NCBI GenBank assembly: GCA_001429255.1
Contig: LMJI01000001.1
Location: 645,882-709,881, forward strand
Reading direction: 5' to 3'
Origin: Cellulomonas sp. Root930
GTDB lineage: Bacteria; Actinomycetota; Actinomycetes; Actinomycetales; Cellulomonadaceae
Length of the DNA: 64,000 nucleotides
The notes below the pieces were generated by a model. That model searched no databases and was not told where the DNA came from. It saw only the letters and a program-made list of their open reading frames with translations. A program made the position numbers and the translations under genes. This document shows, in pieces, positions 6,644-15,040 of this stretch (its first letter is position 1; each line of letters starts with the position of its first letter).

Positions 6644-9537
6644 GCACACCCTTCGTCGCCCGCGCGCTGCAGGTCGACCAGCTCACGCTGGCGCTGCAGC
6701 GCGCGGGCGTCGGCGAGCCGTCGACCGTCCTGATCGGGGCGGACGCCGGCGTCGGAAAGACCCGCCTGCTGCGGCACGTCGCCGAGCTGGCCGACGCCGC
6801 CGGAGCGCGGGTCGTCGTGGCGCACTGCGTGGACCTCGGCGAGATCGGCCTGCCGTACCTCCCGTTCGCGGAGGCGCTGTCGCAGCTGCACGCGCTGGAC
6901 CCCGAGGCGGTGGGCGCGGTCGTCGCCAACCGTCCGGCGCTCACCCGGCTGCTGCCCGGCCCGTCGGGCTCGGCGACCGCCCCCGACGACCAGGCGAACC
7001 GGCTCCAGCTGTTCGACGGCCTGGTGGAGGCGCTCAGCGCGGTCGGCAGTCCGGGGCACCCGCTCCTGCTCGTCCTCGAGGACCTGCACTGGGCGGACGC
7101 CTCGAGCCGCGACGTGCTGCGGTTCCTCGTCTCGCGGCTGCGCGACCAGCACCTGCTCGTGGTCGCCAGCTACCGCACGGACGACCTGCACCGACGCCAC
7201 CCGTGGCGGCCTGTCGCCACGGAGCTCAGTCGCCATCCCCGGGTGGAGCGGCTCGACCTGTCCCCGTTCACCGACGACGAGCTCCGCGAGTTCACCACCG
7301 CGCTGTCCGGCGCCCCGCTGACCGAGTCCACGCTGCGCCGGGTCATCGACCGCTCGGAGGGCAACGCGTACTTCGCCGAGGAGCTGCTGGAGGCCGGGGC
7401 CGAGGCGGACGAGCTGCCGTGGTCCCTCGCCGACGTGCTGCGCGCCCGGCTGGAGCTGCTCGACCCGTCGGTGCAGCGCCTGGCCCGCATCGCGTCCGCC
7501 GCCGGCCGTCGCGTGTCGGAGCCGCTCCTGCGGGCGGCGGTCGCCGCGGACGCGGACCGGCAGCTGACCGTGCCCGGCGCGTTCGACACCGCGCTCCGCG
7601 AGGCCGTCGCCCACCACGTGCTGGTCGGCGAGGACGAGCTCATCGCGTTCCGGCACGCCCTGCTGGCCGAGGCCGTCTACACCGACCTGCTCCCCGGCGA
7701 GCAGTCGTCCCTGCACCGGGCGTACCTGCGGGTGCTGCGCGACGACCCCACGCTCGGACCGTCCTCGCAGCTGGCCTCGCACGCGCTGCGCGCACCGGAC
7801 CTGCCCACCGCCCTGCGCGCCTCCCTCGACGCGGCCGACCAGGCGCGCGAGGTGCTCGCGCCCGCGGAGGAGCTGCGGCACCTGGAGGTGGTCCTCCGGC
7901 TCTGGGAGGCCGTCCCGGAGGTCACGGTCTCGCTCGGCACCGACCACATCGACGTGCTCGTCGCTGCTGCCGCGGCCGCGAGCCGCGCCGGACAGGTGGA
8001 CCGCTCGGTGCAGCTGGCCCGCGCGGCCGTCGAGGAGACAGCGTCGGACGTCCCGCGGCAGGCGCACCTGCGCACCGGCCTCGCGCGGTACCTGCTGGGG
8101 ATGGAGAGCGTGCACGACGCCCTCGAGCAGTCGTCGCGCGCGCTCGCCGACCTCCCGGACGCCCCGACACCGGAACGCGCCTGGGCCCTGGCCACGTACG
8201 CCCGCAGCGCGCTGAACGCGGACCTGGACGACGAGGCCGTGGCCAGCGCCACCCGCGCGGTGGAGCTGGCGCGGGAGGCCGGGGCGGCGGACGCCGAGTC
8301 GGACGCGCTGACCACGCTGGCCGTGCTGGTGGTCGACGACGAGGACCGCGCGGCCGAGCTGCTGACCAGCGCGCTCGCCCGGGCACGGGAGGCGTGCGAC
8401 TACGCAACCGAGCTGCGCACCATGTACAACCTCGCGAGCAACCGCTACTACGCGGGGGACCTGCCCGGCGCCACACAGGTCACGGCCGACGGGGTGGAAC
8501 GCGCCCGGTCCCTCGGGATGACGTGGAGCGTCTACGGCGTCGAGCTGCACATGTTCACGCAGCTCATCCGGTACGTGTCGGGTGACCTGCGTGCCGCGTC
8601 GATCGGCGCCGTCCCCGACGAGCTGGCCGACACGCTCATCGCCGTGAACCTGTACGCGGCGGCGGCCCGCGGGGATGCCGACGCCGCCGAGCGCGGGCAC
8701 GCCCTGGAGCCCAGCTGGTCCAAGGACGGGCTGATCGCCCTGGTGGCCGGTGGCTGCACGATCGACGCGCACACGTGGCGCGGTGAGCTCGAGGACGCGA
8801 TCGCGCTGGCGCTGCGCCTGCTCGAGCACCTGTGGCGCGCGTGGTCGGACTACTTCCTGGGCGGCATCTGGCTGGTGGCGCTGGCCTTGAGCGCGCTGGC
8901 CGACGCCGCCCAGCAGGAACGCCTGCTCGGTCGGGACGTCTCGGAGCGGCTGGCCCTCGGCGACCGCCTGCTGGAGCGCGCCCGGACGACGGCGGAACGC
9001 GGCCGGCCGCGCGGGGGGCGCCTCGGCCCCGAGGGACGGGCATGGTTGGCACGCGCGCACGCCGAGCACTCGCGGCTGGCGGGCACCAACGACGTGGACC
9101 TGTGGCGCGCGACCGTCGCCGAGTTCGACTACGGCTACCGCTACGAGGTGGCGCGCAGCAGGTTCCGGCTGGCGGAGGCGCTGCTGGAGAACGGCGACCG
9201 GGAGGCCGCGCGCGACGAGGCCGGGATCGCGCTGGCCGAGGCGGACGCGATGGGAGCGGTGCCGCTGGCGACGGCCGTCCGGGGGCTCGCGCGGCGCGGC
9301 CGGCTCGACCTGCCCGGCGTACGGGTGGGCGGCGTCGACGTGCTGACAGCGCGGGAGGCCGAGGTGCTCGCGCTCGTCGCGCAGGGGCTGTCCAACCGGC
9401 AGATCGGGGAGAAGCTCTTCATCTCCGGCAAGACCGTGTCGGTGCACATCTCCAACCTGCTGGCGAAGCTCGGGGTCTCGGGCCGCGCCGAGGCCGTGTC
9501 GGTCGCCCACCAGCGAGGGCTGATCGGTGCGGGCTGA
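6625..9537 (+). CDS. LAL-type LuxR transcriptional regulator with AAA ATPase domain
   Basis: The 970-residue protein has an N-terminal ATPase module with Walker A GADAGVGKT (38-46) and Walker B LLLVLEDLHWAD (about 147-158), a long helical middle region resembling TPR/MalT-type repeats, and a C-terminal LuxR helix-turn-helix (LTAREAEVLALVAQGLSNRQIGEKL...KTVSVHISNLLAKLGV). This is the large ATP-binding LuxR (LAL) class, usually activators triggered by an inducer and ATP. The ATG at 6625 follows CGGAGA; an ATG at 6640 is a second option. It overlaps the preceding small ORF by 19 bases. Targets are not evident; the next genes rightward (LigD polymerase, MFS exporter) are candidates only by position. 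Confidence 0.88.
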   Translation: MARGSMSTPFVARALQVDQLTLALQRAGVGEPSTVLIGADAGVGKTRLLRHVAELADAAGARVVVAHCVDLGEIGLPYLPFAEALSQLHALDPEAVGAVVANRPALTRLLPGPSGSATAPDDQANRLQLFDGLVEALSAVGSPGHPLLLVLEDLHWADASSRDVLRFLVSRLRDQHLLVVASYRTDDLHRRHPWRPVATELSRHPRVERLDLSPFTDDELREFTTALSGAPLTESTLRRVIDRSEGNAYFAEELLEAGAEADELPWSLADVLRARLELLDPSVQRLARIASAAGRRVSEPLLRAAVAADADRQLTVPGAFDTALREAVAHHVLVGEDELIAFRHALLAEAVYTDLLPGEQSSLHRAYLRVLRDDPTLGPSSQLASHALRAPDLPTALRASLDAADQAREVLAPAEELRHLEVVLRLWEAVPEVTVSLGTDHIDVLVAAAAAASRAGQVDRSVQLARAAVEETASDVPRQAHLRTGLARYLLGMESVHDALEQSSRALADLPDAPTPERAWALATYARSALNADLDDEAVASATRAVELAREAGAADAESDALTTLAVLVVDDEDRAAELLTSALARAREACDYATELRTMYNLASNRYYAGDLPGATQVTADGVERARSLGMTWSVYGVELHMFTQLIRYVSGDLRAASIGAVPDELADTLIAVNLYAAAARGDADAAERGHALEPSWSKDGLIALVAGGCTIDAHTWRGELEDAIALALRLLEHLWRAWSDYFLGGIWLVALALSALADAAQQERLLGRDVSERLALGDRLLERARTTAERGRPRGGRLGPEGRAWLARAHAEHSRLAGTNDVDLWRATVAEFDYGYRYEVARSRFRLAEALLENGDREAARDEAGIALAEADAMGAVPLATAVRGLARRGRLDLPGVRVGGVDVLTAREAEVLALVAQGLSNRQIGEKLFISGKTVSVHISNLLAKLGVSGRAEAVSVAHQRGLIGAG

Positions 9538-9576
9538 CCTGGGCACGGACCGACGCCTCCCCTTAGGTTGAGGACC

Positions 9577-10647
9577 ATGTCGCCGTCGAAGACCCCCGCG
9601 GTCGAGCTCGAGGTGCGCGGTCGGACCGTGCGGGTCAGCAGCCCGGACAAGCCCTACTTCCCGGAGCGCGGGCTCACCAAGCTCGACGTCGTCCAGTACT
9701 TCGTGTCCGTGGGCGACGGCATCCTCGGCGCCCTGCTGGACCGGCCGACCACGCTGGAGCGCTGGCCCAAGGGCGTGTTCGAGGGCGCCAAGCTGGCCAC
9801 CCGGATGGACTCGACCGGCGACGCGTTCTACCAGAAGCGTGTCCCGCAGGGCGCCCCCGAGTACGTGAAGACCGCCCGCATCACGTTCCCGAGCGGACGG
9901 ACCGCCGACGAGGTGGCGCCGAGCGAGCTGGCCGTCGTCGCGTGGGCCGCCAACCTGGGCACGCTGACGTTCCACCCGTGGCCGGTGCTCGGGGACGACG
10001 TCGACTCCCCCGACCAGATCCGGATCGACCTGGACCCGCAGCCCGGCACCGACTTCTCCGACGCCGCCCGCGTCGCGCCCCACGTGCGGGAGCTGCTGTC
10101 CGAGCACGGGCTGGAGGGGACGCCCAAGACCTCGGGCGGCCGGGGCATCCACGTCTTCGTGCCGATCGAGCCGCGCTGGTCGTTCGTCGACGCGCGCCGG
10201 GCCACCATCGCGTTCGGTCGCGAGCTGGAGCGGCGCCTGCCCGAGGCGGTCACCATGAAGTGGTGGAAGGAGGAGCGCGGCGCCAAGATCTTCGTCGACT
10301 ACAACCAGATGGCCCGCGACCGCACCATCGCGTCCGCCTACTCGATCCGCACCAACCCGCGCGCCACGGTCTCCGCCCCGCTGCGCTGGGACGAGGTCGC
10401 GGACGTGCACCCGAACGACTTCGACGTGACGACGATGCCGGCCCGGTTCGCCGAGGTCGGGGACCTGTTCGCCCCGCTGGTCGCGCACGCGGCACCGCGG
10501 TACACCATCGAGTCGCTCCTGGAGCTGGCCGACCGCCAGGAGACCGACCACGGCGAGGGCGACCTGCCCTACCCGCCGGAGTACCCGAAGATGCCGGGCG
10601 AGCCCAAGCGCGTGCAGCCGAGCAAGGACCGTGACCGCCCCCGCTGA
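9577..10647 (+). CDS. LigD-type polymerase/primase domain protein (NHEJ)
   Basis: The 356-residue protein is the stand-alone polymerase (archaeo-eukaryotic primase fold) domain of bacterial non-homologous end joining. Its start VSSPDKPYFPERGLTKLDVVQYF matches the LigD PolDom signature. The catalytic metal-binding pair is Asp151/Asp153 (IDLDPQPG), with a third acidic residue near 241 (KIFVDYNQ) and the conserved SGGRGIHVFVPI (about 187-198). It adds nucleotides, preferring ribonucleotides, at double-strand-break ends. No ligase domain, nuclease domain or Ku gene is present in the window. The ATG at 9577 follows TGAGGACC; the stop overlaps the start of the MFS gene by 17 bp. Confidence 0.9.
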   Translation: MSPSKTPAVELEVRGRTVRVSSPDKPYFPERGLTKLDVVQYFVSVGDGILGALLDRPTTLERWPKGVFEGAKLATRMDSTGDAFYQKRVPQGAPEYVKTARITFPSGRTADEVAPSELAVVAWAANLGTLTFHPWPVLGDDVDSPDQIRIDLDPQPGTDFSDAARVAPHVRELLSEHGLEGTPKTSGGRGIHVFVPIEPRWSFVDARRATIAFGRELERRLPEAVTMKWWKEERGAKIFVDYNQMARDRTIASAYSIRTNPRATVSAPLRWDEVADVHPNDFDVTTMPARFAEVGDLFAPLVAHAAPRYTIESLLELADRQETDHGEGDLPYPPEYPKMPGEPKRVQPSKDRDRPR

Positions 10648-12064
10648 GCCCACGGACGGCATCGTCTATGCGTCCGCGCGCGGCCGGTGGGTGCTGTTCG
10701 CGACCGTCCTCGGCTCCGCGATCGCGTTCATCGACGCCACCGTGGTCACGATCGCCCTGCCGACCATCGCCGACGACCTCGACGCCACCACAGCCGACCT
10801 GCAGTGGACGGTCAACGCGTACGCCCTGACGCTCGCGGCGTTCCTGCTGCTGGGCGGCTCGCTCGGGGACCGGTTCGGCCGGCGCAGGGTGTTCCTCGTC
10901 GGGGTCGTCTGGTTCGCGGTCGCGTCCCTGCTCTGCGCGGTGGCACCGACCATCGGGGCCTTGAACGCGGCACGCGCTCTGCAGGGGGTCGGCGGCGCCC
11001 TGCTCACCCCGGGCTCGCTGGCCATCCTCCAGTCGACGTTCAGCGGTCCGGACCGCGGGCGCGCGATCGGTGCCTGGTCCGGGCTCGGCGGCATCGCGGG
11101 GGCGGTCGCCCCGTTCCTCGGCGGCTGGATCGTCGAGGTCACCACCTGGCGGTGGATCTTCGGCATCAACCTGCCCCTGGCCGCGGCGGTCGTCGCGGTG
11201 ACCATGCGGCACGTGCCGGAGAGCGCGGACGCGAGCGCGGTCAAGAAGCTCGACGTCGCCGGCACGGTGCTCGGCGCCCTGGGGCTGGCCGGTCTCACCT
11301 ACGGGTTCACGGCGTGGACGGAGAGCGGGACCCCCGACGCGCTGGTCGTCGGCACGCTGGCGTTCGGCGTCGTCGCGATGGTGGCGTTCGTCGTCGTCGA
11401 GTCCCGCGCGAGCGCGCCGCTGCTGCCGCCTGCCCTGTTCCGGTGGCGGCCGTTCTCGGGCACCAACGCCGCCACGCTGCTCATCTACGCCGCGATCTCG
11501 GGGCTGTTCTTCTTCCTCGTCGTGACCCTGCAGGTGGTGGCCGGCTACTCGCCGCTGGCGGCCGGTCTGGCCCCGCTCCCCGTCACCGTGCTCATGCTCC
11601 TGCTGTCCCCGCGGGCGGGTGCGCTGAGCACGATCATGGGCCCGAAGATCCCGATGACGGTCGGCCCGCTGGTGTGCGCGGTCGGCGCGGTGATGCTCTC
11701 CGGTATCGGACCTGACGAGCCGTACCTCACGCACGTCCTGCCCGGGATCCTCGTGTTCGGGCTCGGGCTCTCGGCCACCGTGGCGCCGCTGACGACGACC
11801 GCGCTGGCGGCCGCACCCGACCACCTGGCCGGCGTGGCCAGCGGCGTCAACAACGCGGTCGCCCGGGTGGCCGGCCTGCTGGCGATCGCGGTCCTGCCGC
11901 TGGCGGCGGGCGTCGGCTCGTCGCTCACCGACCCGACCACCCTGGAACCGGCCCACCGGATCGCGATGCTCGTGTGCGCCGGCCTGTTGGCCGGCGGCGG
12001 GGTGATCGCGCTGCTCACGGTCCCGTCGAGCGCCGACGCGGTGCGGCCGGTGGACGTGGTCTGA
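10631..12064 (+). CDS. MFS transporter, DHA2 (EmrB/QacA) type drug exporter
   Basis: The 477-residue protein has about 14 hydrophobic segments, as in the DHA2 family of proton-drug antiporters. Motif A is GSLGDRFGRRRVFL after helix 2; the family feature ALQGVGGALLTPGSLAIL follows, then motif C-like AIGAWSGLGGIAGAVAPFLGGW. The GTG at 10631 lies inside the end of the LigD polymerase gene, with AAGGACC just before it, so the two are translationally coupled. Substrate is unknown. The gene ends 2 bp before the convergent peptidase gene, leaving no room for a separate terminator. Confidence 0.88.
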   Translation: MTAPAEPTDGIVYASARGRWVLFATVLGSAIAFIDATVVTIALPTIADDLDATTADLQWTVNAYALTLAAFLLLGGSLGDRFGRRRVFLVGVVWFAVASLLCAVAPTIGALNAARALQGVGGALLTPGSLAILQSTFSGPDRGRAIGAWSGLGGIAGAVAPFLGGWIVEVTTWRWIFGINLPLAAAVVAVTMRHVPESADASAVKKLDVAGTVLGALGLAGLTYGFTAWTESGTPDALVVGTLAFGVVAMVAFVVVESRASAPLLPPALFRWRPFSGTNAATLLIYAAISGLFFFLVVTLQVVAGYSPLAAGLAPLPVTVLMLLLSPRAGALSTIMGPKIPMTVGPLVCAVGAVMLSGIGPDEPYLTHVLPGILVFGLGLSATVAPLTTTALAAAPDHLAGVASGVNNAVARVAGLLAIAVLPLAAGVGSSLTDPTTLEPAHRIAMLVCAGLLAGGGVIALLTVPSSADAVRPVDVV

Positions 12065-12066
12065 GG

Positions 12067-13086
12067 TCAGCCCCGGTACTCGAAGTGCCAGTACTCCGGG
12101 TTGGAGCCGTTCCGCCCGGCCCACGACGGGGAGACCCACCCGTACGACGGCCCGTTGCTGACCAGCCAGCTGCGCTGCGGGGTGTCCCAGCCGTACTCGC
12201 ACGGGAGCTCCGGCACGTCCAGCGCGAGGCCCGTCCCGTGCGTCGAGGTCCCCGGGGTGGCGGCGACCGAGCCGAGCGCCGCGCGCATGGCCACCTGGGT
12301 GTCGTAGTCGCGGTAGGTGAGGTCGAGGTCGAGGTTGTGCCCGAACGCCGCCTGGAACGCCGTGTTCAGCCGCTCGAGCGCGGCCGCAGCCGAGTTCTTC
12401 AGGTAGTACGGCGTGCCGTGCGGGTCGACGTCCCAGCTGATCGCCGAGAGCGCCTCGGGGGGCAGCTTGCCGTTGGACCCGTCACCGCCCGCGGTCGCGG
12501 GCGACGTGTAGAACGGCGGGCCCGAGTAGGTGGTCCCGCACGAGGGGGCCGACGTCGCCGGCTTGCCCGGAGTCGCCTTCGGGGCAGACGGGCGCGCGGC
12601 CGCGGCAGCCGCGGCGGCAGCCTGCTCCTGCACCCACGTGTCGTGCGCCGCGACGACCACGGCGTCGGAGGCGGCGAGCCGCGCGGCGAGCGCGCGCAGG
12701 GACGTCGCGCTCTCGCCGGTGGCCGCGAGCGCCGTGTCGGCCGCGGCGAGCTCCCCCGCGAGCGCCTGGCGGAGAGCGTCGTCGCCGATCTTCCCGTCGC
12801 TGGTCGTGAGCGTGGCGCGGGCGTGCTCGGCGGCGACCGCGAGCGCGGCGCCGGCGTCGGTGCGGACCGCGGCGGCCCGGGTGCTCGCGGCCTCGGACTC
12901 CCGCGCCTGCAGCTCGTCGGCGTCGCGCACCTGGGCCGCGAGCGCGTCGGCCGAGCGCTCCTGCGCGGACGCCTGCTCGGCGGCCACGCGGTCCTCGTGC
13001 TCGGTCCACGCCCACGCACTCCCCGCACCACCGACCAGCAGGGCGGCGGTGACGGCGGCGACGATGCTGCGCGAGGGTCGGCGGAT
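12067..13086 (-). CDS. M15-type D-alanyl-D-alanine carboxypeptidase-like protein, exported
   Basis: The C-terminal part carries the LAS/M15 zinc-peptidase motifs: STHGTGLALDVPE (zinc His and Asp) and EYWHFEY (catalytic Glu, zinc His). Family members trim peptidoglycan stem peptides. The N-terminal part is a long Ala-rich, probably coiled-coil region. The start is uncertain: the first standard start, GTG at 12987, gives 306 residues with no export signal, but the open frame continues upstream and encodes RRPSRSIVAAVTALLVGGAG, a good signal/anchor sequence. That extension has no ATG, GTG or TTG before the in-frame stop; an ATC at 13086 sits 6 bases after a GGGAG, and I use it here. A frameshift or sequence error is the alternative. 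Confidence 0.7.
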   Translation of the reverse strand: MRRPSRSIVAAVTAALLVGGAGSAWAWTEHEDRVAAEQASAQERSADALAAQVRDADELQARESEAASTRAAAVRTDAGAALAVAAEHARATLTTSDGKIGDDALRQALAGELAAADTALAATGESATSLRALAARLAASDAVVVAAHDTWVQEQAAAAAAAAARPSAPKATPGKPATSAPSCGTTYSGPPFYTSPATAGGDGSNGKLPPEALSAISWDVDPHGTPYYLKNSAAAALERLNTAFQAAFGHNLDLDLTYRDYDTQVAMRAALGSVAATPGTSTHGTGLALDVPELPCEYGWDTPQRSWLVSNGPSYGWVSPSWAGRNGSNPEYWHFEYRG

Positions 13087-13233
13087 GGGGTTCTCCCGGG
13101 CGTCGGGCGGTCAGGACCGGCAGCCAGGGTAGCCTCCCGCTCCCCGGAGGCGCCTGTCCGACCGCCGCGGCCATCCGGTGGAACCGCCGTCGGCGCCCTC
13201 AAGAACCCCCGCCCGCGGGCCGATCCCGCACCC

Positions 13234-14148
13234 ATGACCGAGGTGCGCCAGACGCTGTCCCTTCCCGCGTCGGACGCCCACGAGATCGTCCCCGGCGTGC
13301 GGCCCCTGACCGCCGAGGAGACGGGCCACCTCGACCGCGCGCGCACTCACCTGCGGGCCAGCGGGGTCGACCTGGCCGACGCCCGGGCGGTCGGTGCCTT
13401 GCTGCACACCATGCGGTCGCGGTGGGCCGTCGGACCGGCAGCAGGAGTCCCGCAGGCGACGGTCATGGCGCTCGGCGTCGGCGTCGGGGACCTGATCGTC
13501 CACCGGGTGCCGGGCGCGCGCTGGGCCCTCCGCACCAAGGGGCCGGCCCCGACTCCGACGGTCGTCTCCGCGTCGGGCACGGACGCGGCCCTGCCGCTGG
13601 CGGACGTCGCCGCGCGCTGGCAGACCGGGTGCGGACCGGAGTGGGTGGCCGAGTACGTCGCCGCGGCCGCCGCCCACCTCGCGGCCGACGCGGGTCACGA
13701 GGTGCCGAGCCCGCGAAGGCCGTCCCCGAACGCCTTCCGCACCCCCGCCGACCTCCCCTTCCCCCCGTCGCCCGCGGCGCAGGACATCGCCCTCGGGGTG
13801 CTCGACCAGGTGCTCGAGGCCGCCCTGACCCCGGGGCGTGCCGCCGTGCCGTTCGCGGTCGTCGACGGAGGCCCGGCACAGGACCCCGCCGTGCGTTCCT
13901 TCGACGGCGAGGCCGACGCCCGCGCGTGGGTCCGCGGCTCGGGCGCCGCGCGGGCCGCGGTCGCCTGGTTCGGGCAGCTCCCGACGGCCGGCTCCGCCGA
14001 GCCTGCGGTCCTGGTCGAGGCCTCCGACGCCGGTGCCCCCAGCCTCGTCGTCGCGCACCGCTACGTCGCCGCCACGGCGGGAGACGACGGGCGGGCACGA
14101 GCCGTCGGCGGCCCGCTCGTCCTCGGGCAGGCCGCGCCCCTGCTCTGA
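13234..14148 (+). CDS. Conserved protein of unknown function, DUF3806-like N-terminal region
   Basis: The ATG at 13234 opens a 304-residue soluble protein. Residues about 60-150 (MRSRWAVGPAAGVPQATVMALGVG..GDLIVHRVPGARWALRTK...LPLADVAARWQ) have the layout of DUF3806-type domains, in which a helix is followed by a G-D motif, a W-containing strand and a PL..V..RW motif; this is a pattern impression. The C-terminal half is Ala-rich with no recognised domain. It is divergent from the peptidase gene and stands ahead of a DUF1905 gene on the same strand. No function is assigned. Confidence 0.65.
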   Translation: MTEVRQTLSLPASDAHEIVPGVRPLTAEETGHLDRARTHLRASGVDLADARAVGALLHTMRSRWAVGPAAGVPQATVMALGVGVGDLIVHRVPGARWALRTKGPAPTPTVVSASGTDAALPLADVAARWQTGCGPEWVAEYVAAAAAHLAADAGHEVPSPRRPSPNAFRTPADLPFPPSPAAQDIALGVLDQVLEAALTPGRAAVPFAVVDGGPAQDPAVRSFDGEADARAWVRGSGAARAAVAWFGQLPTAGSAEPAVLVEASDAGAPSLVVAHRYVAATAGDDGRARAVGGPLVLGQAAPLL

Positions 14149-14212
14149 GGCGTGGTTAGTCTGCGACGTGCGCTCCCCTGACCGGGAGCGATCGCAGTCC
14201 GAGGAGGAACCC

Positions 14213-14647
14213 ATGCGTTTTCGCACCACGGTGGAGCTCAGCGGGAAGTCCGCGACCGGCCTGCCCGTGCCCGACGAGGTGGTCGCGGCGATGGACCGGG
14301 GAGCACGGTTCCCCGTCGTCGTGACGATCAACGGCTTCTCGTACCGGAGCACCGTGACGCCGTACCGCGGGAAGACGATGCTCCCGCTCAGCTCCGAGAA
14401 CCGCTCGGGCGCCGGTGTCGAGGCCGGCCAGGAGATCGACGTCGACATCGAGCACGACGACGCCCCGCGCACGGTCGAGGTTCCCGACGACCTCGCGGCG
14501 GCCCTCGGCGGGCCTGCCCGCGCCGCGTTCGACGCGCTCTCGGTCAGCAGGCAGCGCGCGATCGTCGACCCGATCGAGGCGGCCAAGACCCCGGAGACGC
14601 GCGAGCGCCGGATCGCGAAGGCGGTCGACGAGCTGGGCGTCGGCTAG
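14213..14647 (+). CDS. YdeI/DUF1905-type protein
   Basis: The ATG at 14213 has an ideal GAGGAGG site 5 bases upstream. The 144-residue product begins with a DUF1905 beta barrel (MRFRTTVELSGKSATGLPVPDEVVAAMDRGARFPVVVTINGFSYRSTVTP) and ends with the helical region of the YdeI/OmpD-associated family (LSVSRQRAIVDPIEAAKTPETRERRIAKAVDEL). The family is widespread and has been linked to polymyxin and bacteriocin protection in enterobacteria, but its biochemical role is not defined. Its stop overlaps the stop of the convergent gene by 4 bp. Confidence 0.85.
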   Translation: MRFRTTVELSGKSATGLPVPDEVVAAMDRGARFPVVVTINGFSYRSTVTPYRGKTMLPLSSENRSGAGVEAGQEIDVDIEHDDAPRTVEVPDDLAAALGGPARAAFDALSVSRQRAIVDPIEAAKTPETRERRIAKAVDELGVG

Positions 14648-14943
14648 GACTGAGCGCGTACCGGGTACCACCGCGACCCGAACCGCCGGGTCACGCTGCG
14701 GCCGCTGATGTCCGCGAGCTCGTCGAGGCGGGCGAGCACGGCCCAACCGACGCGGCGGGCGGTCTGGTCGTCGTCGGCCTGGAACCGCACGGTCACCCGG
14801 GCCTGGCCCCGCACGACCGCGACGTCGTGGGCCTCGACCGTGGTCATCGCCTCGGCGGTCGCGACGGCCTGCGGGAGCACGTCCGGCGCGGACACCCCGG
14901 GTTGCAGCAGACCGATGGCGGCGGTCACGCGGTAGGACGGCAC
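14644..14943 (-). CDS. Small conserved-looking protein of unknown function
   Basis: The 99-residue product (MPSYRVTAAIGLLQPGVSAPDVLPQAV...VTVRFQADDDQTARRVGWAVLARLDELADI) alternates strands and helices in a way that suggests a small ferredoxin-like alpha/beta fold, but I do not recognise the family. The start is a GTG at 14943 with only a weak ribosome site; a 20-codon frame (14945-15007) ends 1 bp before it and could provide translational coupling. It converges with the DUF1905 gene with a 4-bp overlap. Confidence 0.6.
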   Translation of the reverse strand: MPSYRVTAAIGLLQPGVSAPDVLPQAVATAEAMTTVEAHDVAVVRGQARVTVRFQADDDQTARRVGWAVLARLDELADISGRSVTRRFGSRWYPVRAQS

Positions 14944-15040
14944 GTCAGCTCGTGATCTCGGCCCCGAGGATGCCGAGGAACACCTGCAGGGGAGGGCGAC
15001 GATCCATGGGCGTCACGCTAGCGGGCTGCCGTGGTGCTGG

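Noticed and set aside
6448..10662. Very long antisense open frame (over 1400 codons) opposite the LAL regulator and LigD genes
   Set aside because: Its translation is Arg/Gly/Gln/His-rich low complexity, as expected opposite GC3-biased genes, and the sense genes have clear domains.
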